A stretch of 5,296 nucleotides of DNA from assembly GCA_003452185.1 (NCBI GenBank), contig DMJJ01000412.1, forward strand, positions 2,606 through 7,901, given 5' to 3'. Of the stretch, positions 1-5,296 are shown in pieces; positions within the stretch are counted from its first letter, which is position 1, and each line of letters opens with the position of its first letter. The notes under the pieces are model-generated. The model did not search any database. It was not told the DNA's origin and saw nothing but the letters and a program-made list of their open reading frames with translations. This DNA comes from Verrucomicrobiales bacterium. GTDB taxonomy: Bacteria; Verrucomicrobiota; Verrucomicrobiia; Limisphaerales; UBA11320. Position numbers and translations under genes: made by a program.

Positions 1-753
1 CAGAACGTCGTTTACTCCCGGAACCGGATCGAGGGCTTCGCCGGACGGGTCCCGCTCGGGCACCACGCCACCCTGGCGATGCCGGAGAAGGAGGGGGCGG
101 TGCGCATCGCCACGAGCCCGATCCGTTTTGGGATGACCTGCCCCGGGCTCTTCAGCGACCCCCGGCAGGGAGAGTACCAGGCACTGCTCCCCGGGGAGCG
201 CTGGACCGACCTCAGCAAGGTTCCCGCCGCCTGGAAGGGAGCCCCCGACGCCGATCTCACCTCCCTGCCGGGCCGCCAGGGGTACGCCGACCTGGTCCAG
301 GTCGTGAACCAAGCCCCGGCGAATGGCGCGACCCCGGCCTGGACGGCCGCCACCTTCGTCGATGCCGGCTACATCTGGTTCTCGCTGAAAGATCCCTCTG
401 TTCTCAACAGCACGGTCTTCTGGATGGAGAACCACGGACGGCATGGCCATCCCTGGAACGGGCGGAACAACTGCCTCGGGCTTGAGGACGTGACCGCGTT
501 TTTCGCGGATGGCCTCGGAGCCTCCACCCGGGAGAACACCCTCACCCGGGAGGGGGTGCCGACGACGGTCGAGTTGACCGCGGGGCAGCCGACCTCCGTG
601 AACTACATCCAGGGGGTCGTCCGCGTTCCAGCCGGTTTCGGCCAGGTACGCACCCTCGAGTTCACCCCGGGCCAGGTAACGTTTCTTTCCACCGGCGGCC
701 AGCGGGTCACGGCCTCCGTCCGCCATGAATTCCTCAAGACCGGGAAGCTTTGA
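1..753 (+). CDS. Partial mutarotase-like (aldose 1-epimerase superfamily?) protein, C-terminal part
   Basis: The frame is open from the first base to a TGA at 751-753, giving 250 residues. The start lies upstream, so the Met at base 79 is probably internal: the 26 residues before it read as ordinary protein. No signal peptide or membrane segment is visible in this part. The best landmark is a His- and Trp-rich block at fragment residues 141-164 (W-M-E-N-H-G-R-H-G-H-P-W-N-G-R-N followed by C-L-G-L-E-D-V). From memory it resembles the NGGRHxxPWNGR...GLEDV block of conserved proteins with a galactose mutarotase-like beta-sandwich fold. An earlier block (residues 37-44, RIATSPIR) and the strand-rich C-terminus fit that fold. 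The family is known for interconverting sugar anomers or binding carbohydrate; a catalytic role here is inference. It ends 40 bases before the sugar-binding lipoprotein gene, which supports a carbohydrate role. A generic carbohydrate-binding protein without enzyme activity is the main alternative. Confidence 0.6.
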   Translation, partial: QNVVYSRNRIEGFAGRVPLGHHATLAMPEKEGAVRIATSPIRFGMTCPGLFSDPRQGEYQALLPGERWTDLSKVPAAWKGAPDADLTSLPGRQGYADLVQVVNQAPANGATPAWTAATFVDAGYIWFSLKDPSVLNSTVFWMENHGRHGHPWNGRNNCLGLEDVTAFFADGLGASTRENTLTREGVPTTVELTAGQPTSVNYIQGVVRVPAGFGQVRTLEFTPGQVTFLSTGGQRVTASVRHEFLKTGKL

Positions 754-793
754 CCTGCCCCCCGGACTCGCACCTCACAATACTACACCCCAG

Positions 794-1777
794 ATGAAAG
801 CCCCCACCCTCGCCCTTGTCGCCTGCACCCTCGCGCTCCTCGCCGGATGCGGGAAGACCACCCCACCCTCGACCACCCCCACGGGAACCGCGGCCCCCGC
901 CCCCAAGGCACGAGGAATGATCGGGGTGTCGCTCCTGACCCTCGACAACCCCTTCTTCAAGGTGATTGGCGACAACATCACGGCCGAGGGAGCCAAGCGC
1001 GGCTACGACACCATCGTCGTGAGCGGCGACAAGGACGTGGCCAAGCAGGGAAACCAGATCAAGGACTTCATCGTCAAGAAGGTGAGCGCCATCGTCCTGA
1101 GCCCCTGTGATTCCAAGTCCATCATCCCGGTGATCCAGGAGGCGAACGCCGCCGGCATCCCGGTCTTCACCGTCGACATCCCTTGCAACGAGCCGGGGGT
1201 CAAGATCGCCACCCAGATCGCCACCGACAACTACGGCGGGGGGAAGGAGGCCGGACGGGCGATGATCGAGGCGCTTGGGGAGGCGGGAGGCAAGATCGCG
1301 GTGCTCCACTTCAAGCAGGCCGAATCATGCCTGCTCAGGGTGAAAGGCTTCCGGGAGGTCATCGATGCCTACAACGCCGGGGGCAAGGGGAAGATCGACA
1401 TCGTCACCGAACTGGAAAGCGGCGGGGCAAAGGACATGGGCTACAAGGCCGCCGAGGATGCGCTCCAGGCCCACCCCGACCTGCGCGGCATCTTCGCGAT
1501 CAATGACCCCGCGGCCCTCGGGGCCCGGGCCGCGCTGGAGAAGGGGGGAAAAACAGGAGTGCTGATCGTCGGCTTCGACGGGCAACCGGAGGGAAAGCAG
1601 GCGATCAAGGATGGGAAGATCTACGCCGATCCGATCCAGTTCCCGGACCGCATGGGCGTCCAGATGGTCGACGCGATCGTCCGCCATTCCAAGGGGGAAA
1701 CCCTCCCCCCGCAAATCCTCATCCCCACGAGCCTCTACCGGAAGGCCGACGGACAAAAGGATTCCGAGCTGAAATAA
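794..1777 (+). CDS. Sugar ABC transporter substrate-binding lipoprotein (RbsB-like, Peripla_BP_4 type)
   Basis: A 327-residue binding protein that would capture a sugar or related polyol outside the inner membrane and deliver it to the permease encoded downstream. I chose the ATG at 794, not the in-frame ATG at 725 inside the previous gene, because it opens a clean lipoprotein signal: a short hydrophobic stretch ending in the lipobox LLAGC, with Cys19 as the lipidated residue. A Thr/Pro/Ala linker follows (about 20-39), then two Rossmann-like lobes. Compared by eye with E. coli RbsB, the ligand motifs are D-N-P-F-F (51-55), Asp128, R-x-x-G-F (182-186), Asn237-Asp238, the GFDG loop with Asp262, and Gln282. 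The Arg that follows the pocket Asp in RbsB is Ile129 here, so ribose itself is uncertain. Cys105, Cys131 and Cys179 are unusual for the family. No Shine-Dalgarno sequence precedes the start. Membership in the family is near certain; the ligand is unknown. Confidence 0.93.
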   Translation: MKAPTLALVACTLALLAGCGKTTPPSTTPTGTAAPAPKARGMIGVSLLTLDNPFFKVIGDNITAEGAKRGYDTIVVSGDKDVAKQGNQIKDFIVKKVSAIVLSPCDSKSIIPVIQEANAAGIPVFTVDIPCNEPGVKIATQIATDNYGGGKEAGRAMIEALGEAGGKIAVLHFKQAESCLLRVKGFREVIDAYNAGGKGKIDIVTELESGGAKDMGYKAAEDALQAHPDLRGIFAINDPAALGARAALEKGGKTGVLIVGFDGQPEGKQAIKDGKIYADPIQFPDRMGVQMVDAIVRHSKGETLPPQILIPTSLYRKADGQKDSELK

Positions 1778-1786
1778 CGCCCGCCA

Positions 1787-1795
1787 CCCCCCCCC
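1787..1795 (+). repeat. Nine-base poly-C tract between two genes
   Basis: Nine consecutive C bases sit in the 32-base gap between the binding-protein stop and the AroE-like start, 14 bases before that start. Such a run can slip during replication, but here it would change only spacing in a leader and not a reading frame. It may simply reflect the C-rich leaders seen throughout this window. Confidence 0.6.
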
Positions 1796-1809
1796 TACAT
1801 CGACTCTCC

Positions 1810-2664
1810 ATGAGCACGCCCGGCCCCTTTCTCCACCAACTCGTCGGTTCCATGTCCCAGGGGGCGGCCGGCAACCCCACCGTCGCCATGATCGAGGCGG
1901 CGTTCGCCCACCATGGGCTGCACTGGCGATACGTGAACATGGAGGTCTCCCCGGCGGACCTCGGCACGGCGGTTCGCGGGGCCAAGGCGATGGGTTTTCG
2001 CGGCTTCAACTGCAGCCTCCCGCACAAGGTCACCGTGATCCCGCATCTGGATGGCCTCGGGGAATCGGCCTCGGTCATGGGGGCGGTGAACTGCGTCGTC
2101 CGCCGGGGGGAGGATCTCATCGGTGAGAACACCGACGGCAAGGGGTTCCTGAAGTCACTTGAGGCGATAATCGATCCGAGGGGAAAGTCGGTCGTTCTTT
2201 TTGGCGCAGGTGGGGCGGCGCGCGCCATCGCCGTGGAACTCGGCCTGGCAGGGACGAGGCGGATGACCATCGTCAACCGGTCGGAAGCGAGAGGGGCCGA
2301 ACTCGTCAGCCTCTTGCGCGACAAGCTCAAGCTCGACGCCACCCTGGTCCACTGGCGTGGGGATTTCTCCATCCCCGCCGGCACGGACATCGTGATCAAC
2401 GGCACCTCCATCGGCCTCTATGCCCCGGAGGCCCGCCTCGCCCTGGACCTGGATTCCCTCAAGCCCGGAATGGTGGTCGCCGACGTGGTCTTCAGCCCGG
2501 TTCGCACGCGACTCCTCGAGGATGCCGCCGCCCGCGGCTGCCGCTCCCTCGACGGACTCGGCATGCTCGTGAACCAGGGGGTTGTGGGCGTCCAATACTG
2601 GACCGGCATCAACCCTGATCCTGCCGTCATGCGCCGGGCGCTCGAGGCCGCCATGGGGGTATGA
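1810..2664 (+). CDS. aroE: Shikimate dehydrogenase family protein (AroE-like)
   Basis: A 284-residue cytoplasmic oxidoreductase, the usual AroE length. The family reduces 3-dehydroshikimate to shikimate with NADPH in aromatic amino acid synthesis; relatives use quinate or other ring polyols. The N-terminal substrate domain holds F-N-C-S-L-P-H-K (66-73) with catalytic Lys73, the G-A-V-N motif (91-94) and N-T-D-G (107-110) with catalytic Asp109. The nucleotide domain holds G-A-G-G-A-A (132-137) and N-R-S (156-158), an NADP-type signature, then N-G-T-S-I-G (197-202). The C-terminal helix keeps L-V-N-Q (253-256) and Y-W-T-G (263-266). Two things differ from E. coli AroE: the HSxSP shikimate-binding motif is replaced by a G-N-P-T stretch (21-24), and the pocket Tyr of the YxP motif is Phe228. 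I recall GNPT-type N-termini in planctomycete and verrucomicrobial AroE proteins, so this may be a lineage form. It lies inside a sugar-transporter gene set and overlaps the ATPase by four bases. The fold is certain; shikimate as substrate is likely but not shown. Confidence 0.88.
   Translation: MSTPGPFLHQLVGSMSQGAAGNPTVAMIEAAFAHHGLHWRYVNMEVSPADLGTAVRGAKAMGFRGFNCSLPHKVTVIPHLDGLGESASVMGAVNCVVRRGEDLIGENTDGKGFLKSLEAIIDPRGKSVVLFGAGGAARAIAVELGLAGTRRMTIVNRSEARGAELVSLLRDKLKLDATLVHWRGDFSIPAGTDIVINGTSIGLYAPEARLALDLDSLKPGMVVADVVFSPVRTRLLEDAAARGCRSLDGLGMLVNQGVVGVQYWTGINPDPAVMRRALEAAMGV
2661..2664 (+). promoter_or_regulatory. ATGA stop/start overlap coupling AroE-like gene and ABC ATPase
   Basis: The ATPase start ATG at 2661 shares bases with the TGA stop of the AroE-like gene (2662-2664). 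This is the classic arrangement for translational coupling by re-initiation. The only purine-rich element nearby is GAGG at 2644-2647, 13 bases before the ATG and farther than usual, so coupling may be the main way this gene is translated. Confidence 0.8.
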
Positions 2665-4154
2665 GCGGGGAGGCGCCACTCCTCTCGATGCGGGGAATCG
2701 TGAAAGCGTTTCCCGGCGTCCAGGCCCTGCGTGGTGTCGACCTCACTCTGCACCCGGGGGAGGTCCTTGCCCTGCTCGGGGAGAACGGTGCCGGCAAGAG
2801 CACGCTGATGAAGGTGCTGGGAGGGGCGCACCCGGCGGACGCCGGCACGATCGCGGTCGCAGGACGGGAGGCCCCGTTCCGCTCGCCGACCGATTCCCGG
2901 GCCGCCGGGGTCGCCGTGATCTATCAGGAGTTCAACCTCGTCCCGGGGCTCACCGCGGTGGAAAACATCTTCCTGGGCCACGAGGAGACCCGGTCAGGAT
3001 TCGTCCGCCACCGCCGCGAGCGGGAGCGCGCCGCCGCCTTGTTCCAGCGGCTCGGGGTCTCGATCGACCTCGACCTCCCCTGCCGCCGCCTCACCACCGC
3101 CCAGCAGCAACTGGTAGAGATCGCCAAGGCGATCGCGTTCGAGGCCCGCATCATCGTCATGGACGAGCCGACCGCGGCGTTGACGTCCCATGAGGTGGAG
3201 CGGCTCTTCGAGATCATCCGCGACCTGAAGAGCCACGGGATCGGGATCATCTACATCTCCCACCGCCTCGACGAGGTGTTCGCCATCACGGACCGGGTGA
3301 CGGTTCTGCGGGATGGCAGGAACGTGGGGGAGCGGCCCACCCGGGAGATCACCCGGGACGAGATGATCGAGCTCATGGTCGGCCGCGAGCTCAAGGATGA
3401 GTTTCCCGCCCGGACCCCGGAGCCCGGGGACGTGCGCCTGGAGGTCTCGCACCTCTCCCGCGGACGGGCGGTGCGCGATGTCTCCTTCTCGGTGCGTCGC
3501 GGGGAGATCCTCGCCCTGACGGGGCTCGTCGGCGCCGGAAGGACGGAAACCGTCCGGCTGATCTTCGGGGCCGATCCCCGGGATTCCGGCGAGATCCGGA
3601 TCGACGGCCAGCCCGTCCATCTCCGCTCCCCACGCGACGCCATCGCCGCCGGCATCGCGCTGCTCACCGAGGATCGCAAGCTCCAGGGACTCGTCCTCGG
3701 CCACCCGATCCGCGAGAACTTTGGGCTCCCGAACCTCCAGTGGCTCTCCACGGGCGGCTTCGTCCGGCTCCGGCAGGAACGGGACCACCTTGCACGCTAC
3801 GTGGAACAGCTCAGGATCAAGGTCCCAAGCCAGGAGCAGCGGGCGGGGAACCTCTCCGGCGGCAACCAGCAGAAGGTCGTCCTCGCCAAATGGCTCGCCC
3901 GAAACTGCGACGTCCTCCTGTTCGACGAACCGACGCGGGGCATCGACGTGGGGGCCAAGTACGAGATTTATCTCCTGATGAACGAGCTGGCCGCCGCCGG
4001 CAAGGCCATCGTCATGATCAGCTCCGAGCTTCCGGAGGTGCTCGGGATGGCCGACCGCATCCTGGTCATGCACGACGGCCGGGTGACGGGGGAGCTCCCT
4101 GACGCGCGCCACGCGACCCAGGAGCAGATCATGCAACTGGCCGTCGCCCCCTAG
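2661..4154 (+). CDS. Sugar ABC transporter ATP-binding protein (RbsA/MglA type, two ATPase domains)
   Basis: A 497-residue ATPase that powers a CUT2-class sugar importer from the cytoplasmic face; E. coli RbsA is about the same length. Domain 1 has Walker A G-E-N-G-A-G-K-S-T (40-48), Q-loop Gln89, signature region L-T-T-A-Q-Q-Q (144-150), Walker B I-I-V-M-D-E (164-169) with Glu169, and switch His201. Domain 2 begins near residue 256. Its Walker A is the degenerate G-L-V-G-A-G-R-T-E (288-296), with Arg294 in place of Lys, followed by a canonical signature L-S-G-G-N-Q-Q (398-404) and Walker B ending D-E (422-423). This pattern, an intact Walker A in domain 1 and a Lys-to-Arg change in domain 2, is normal for RbsA/MglA/AraG proteins and is not a sign of decay. 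It overlaps the AroE-like gene by four bases and is separated from the permease start by three. The sugar cannot be assigned from the ATPase. Confidence 0.95.
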   Translation: MSGEAPLLSMRGIVKAFPGVQALRGVDLTLHPGEVLALLGENGAGKSTLMKVLGGAHPADAGTIAVAGREAPFRSPTDSRAAGVAVIYQEFNLVPGLTAVENIFLGHEETRSGFVRHRRERERAAALFQRLGVSIDLDLPCRRLTTAQQQLVEIAKAIAFEARIIVMDEPTAALTSHEVERLFEIIRDLKSHGIGIIYISHRLDEVFAITDRVTVLRDGRNVGERPTREITRDEMIELMVGRELKDEFPARTPEPGDVRLEVSHLSRGRAVRDVSFSVRRGEILALTGLVGAGRTETVRLIFGADPRDSGEIRIDGQPVHLRSPRDAIAAGIALLTEDRKLQGLVLGHPIRENFGLPNLQWLSTGGFVRLRQERDHLARYVEQLRIKVPSQEQRAGNLSGGNQQKVVLAKWLARNCDVLLFDEPTRGIDVGAKYEIYLLMNELAAAGKAIVMISSELPEVLGMADRILVMHDGRVTGELPDARHATQEQIMQLAVAP

Positions 4155-4157
4155 CCC

Positions 4158-5296
4158 ATGAAGAAGACCCTCACACGCCTGATCGCCGACTACGGCATGA
4201 TCCTGGTCCTGCTGCTGCTCTGCGCCTTTTTCAGCGTGGTCACCTACAGCGAGCAGCCCCCCACGGGGGAGAGCGCCGCGGGGCAGATCAGCTCCGCCGT
4301 GCGGCGGGAGCTCGGCACGGCCCCCAGGGTGCTGATCGCCGCCAGCGCTCAGCCCGACGATGCCGCCTTCGCCTCAAGGCTTCAACACGACCTCGCCGCC
4401 TCGGGGGCCCGCGTGGTCGGCACCATCCAGGGGGAGCCACGGGACGCCCGCGAAACCCTCCAGAAACTCAATGCCTCGGGTGACCGGCTTGACGCCATCG
4501 CCTGCACCCAGGTGACGGGTGCCTGGCTGGTCTTCTCCGACCTGAAGACGGATTTCCCCGCCCTCGGCGAACCCCGGCTTCTGGTTCCGAAACCCTACCG
4601 ATGGCCCAATTTCCTCAAGTCGGCCAACCTGCTGAACATCGCCAACCAGATCGCCGTCATCGCCATCGTGGCCATCGGGATGACGATGGTCATCATCACG
4701 GGAGGGATCGACCTCTCCGTCGGGAGCCTCCTCGCCCTCTCCGCCGTGCTCACCTCGGGGTTCATCCGCGATTTCGAGGGGGGCACGGATGCCTCGACCG
4801 GGGGCATGCTCCTGGCCTCCCTCGCGGCGATCCTCCTCTGCGGCGTGGTCGGCGCCTTCTCGGGGGGGATGATCACCCGGTTCGGCATCCCGCCCTTCAT
4901 CGTCACCCTCGCCATGATGCTCGTTGGGAGTGGATTGGCCTACATCCTCGCCAAGGGGCAGTCGATCTACCAGATCCCGGACTCCTTCGTCTGGCTCGGG
5001 CGCGGGGCCGACCTGATGAGCCTGCCAAACGCGGTCGTCCTGATGCTGGTCCTCTACGGGCTCGCGCACATCCTCATGTCGCGGATGAAGCTCGGACGCT
5101 ACCTCTACGCGGTCGGGGGCAATGCCGAGGCCGCACGGCTCTCCGGGGTGCCGGTCAGGCAGGTGCTGATGTTCGCCTACATCGCGAGCGCGCTGCTGGC
5201 AGGCCTCGGGGGGGTGATCATGGCATCGCAGCTCAAGAGCGGGTCCGCCACCTACGGCAACATGTACGAGCTCTACGTGATCGCCGCCGTGGTGGT
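4158..5296 (+). CDS. Sugar ABC transporter permease (RbsC type), 3' end outside window, with extra periplasmic domain
   Basis: Inner-membrane channel subunit of the importer, open from the ATG at 4158 to the window edge (379 codons plus two bases). The start follows the ATPase stop by three bases and opens with M-K-K-T-L-T-R, a basic N-terminus before the first membrane helix (about 13-30). After a long hydrophilic stretch (about 31-148), the typical RbsC sequence resumes: N-F-L-K-S-A-N-L-L-N-I (151-161), a helix ending in I-T-G-G-I-D-L-S-V-G-S (180-190), further hydrophobic segments near 217-235, 246-265, 291-307 and 336-356, and the conserved cytoplasmic loop G-G-N-A-E-A-A-R-L-S-G-V (320-331). 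E. coli RbsC is about 320 residues in total. This protein already has 379 before its end, and the inserted stretch accounts for the excess. The last helices are missing only because the window stops. Family assignment is very secure; substrate is unknown. Confidence 0.94.
   Translation, partial: MKKTLTRLIADYGMILVLLLLCAFFSVVTYSEQPPTGESAAGQISSAVRRELGTAPRVLIAASAQPDDAAFASRLQHDLAASGARVVGTIQGEPRDARETLQKLNASGDRLDAIACTQVTGAWLVFSDLKTDFPALGEPRLLVPKPYRWPNFLKSANLLNIANQIAVIAIVAIGMTMVIITGGIDLSVGSLLALSAVLTSGFIRDFEGGTDASTGGMLLASLAAILLCGVVGAFSGGMITRFGIPPFIVTLAMMLVGSGLAYILAKGQSIYQIPDSFVWLGRGADLMSLPNAVVLMLVLYGLAHILMSRMKLGRYLYAVGGNAEAARLSGVPVRQVLMFAYIASALLAGLGGVIMASQLKSGSATYGNMYELYVIAAVV
4248..4601 (+). other. 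Region encoding an extra ~118-residue domain in the first periplasmic loop of the permease
   Basis: Residues 31-148 of the permease lie between the first membrane helix and the point where similarity to RbsC resumes. In RbsC-type permeases only a short linker is expected here. The stretch is hydrophilic with no long hydrophobic run. Judged by eye it alternates strands and helices: strand 57-62 (RVLIAA), helix 67-82, strand 85-90, helix 94-106, strand 112-117, an amphipathic segment 121-134, strand 139-143. With the N-terminus inside, as is usual for the family, the domain would face the periplasm, where the binding protein docks. The reading frame and codon bias stay the same throughout, which argues against a sequencing frameshift. 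Confidence 0.75.

Noticed and set aside
740..764. CCGGG / CCCGG inverted repeat near the stop of the first gene as a terminator
   Set aside because: The stem is only five base pairs with a 15-base loop, and no T-run follows. It is compatible with chance in GC-rich DNA.
725..793. Upstream in-frame ATG at 725 as start of the binding protein (350 residues)
   Set aside because: It would overlap the previous gene by 29 bases and place 23 unconvincing residues before a textbook lipoprotein signal that begins at 794.
3090..3110. Non-canonical signature LTTAQ in the first ATPase domain
   Set aside because: RbsA/MglA relatives often have variants such as LSVAQ or LSIAQ at this position, so it is within the family range.
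3522..3548. Degenerate Walker A (Lys to Arg) in the second ATPase domain as a sign of decay
   Set aside because: This asymmetry is normal in RbsA/MglA-type sugar ATPases, and the second domain keeps its signature and Walker B motifs.
2994..4136. Long minus-strand open frame (380 residues) opposite the ATPase gene
   Set aside because: It is rich in Asp, Gly, Pro and Arg in the way antisense GC-rich coding DNA is, has no recognisable motif, and lies wholly opposite a gene with complete ATPase motifs.
4374..5069. Minus-strand open frame (231 residues) opposite the permease
   Set aside because: Low-complexity Asp/Glu/Gly/His content is typical of the reverse complement of a hydrophobic membrane-protein gene. 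The plus strand codes for clear RbsC motifs over the same bases.

Overview
The window is a compact, GC-rich stretch in which every convincing gene lies on the plus strand. Four of the five genes form one tightly packed run: a lipoprotein sugar-binding protein, a shikimate dehydrogenase-like enzyme, a double-domain ABC ATPase and an ABC permease. Gaps are 40, 32, minus 4 and 3 bases. High GC, strong G/C third-position bias, almost no Shine-Dalgarno sequences and the protein styles (lipoprotein binding protein, AroE with a GNPT-type N-terminus, mutarotase-like neighbour) suggest a Planctomycetota- or Verrucomicrobiota-like bacterium. This placement rests on remembered family resemblance and no search was possible.

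Layout. 1-753: the C-terminal 250 residues of a protein that I tentatively place in the aldose 1-epimerase / galactose mutarotase-like superfamily; its start lies upstream. 794-1777: an RbsB-type substrate-binding lipoprotein. 1810-2664: an AroE-family dehydrogenase whose stop overlaps the next start as ATGA. 2661-4154: an RbsA/MglA-type ATPase with two nucleotide-binding domains. 4158-5296: an RbsC-type permease that runs off the right edge (379 full codons present).

How the genes fit together. Binding protein, ATPase and permease make up a complete CUT2-class (ribose/galactose type) importer: the lipoprotein captures a sugar or related polyol outside the inner membrane, the permease passes it through and the ATPase powers transport. 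An oxidoreductase of the shikimate dehydrogenase family sits inside the transporter genes and is translationally coupled to the ATPase. A possible sugar mutarotase-like protein precedes the set. This suggests import and first processing of a hydroxylated ring compound, but the substrate cannot be read from the sequence.

The points most worth a second look are a roughly 118-residue extra domain in the first periplasmic loop of the permease, whose predicted strand/helix order resembles half a periplasmic-binding-protein lobe; the AroE homolog with an altered shikimate-binding N-terminus placed inside a sugar transporter operon; and the near absence of ribosome binding sites. I found no RNA genes, mobile elements, CRISPR arrays, origins or convincing terminators, and no gene-free stretch longer than 40 bases.
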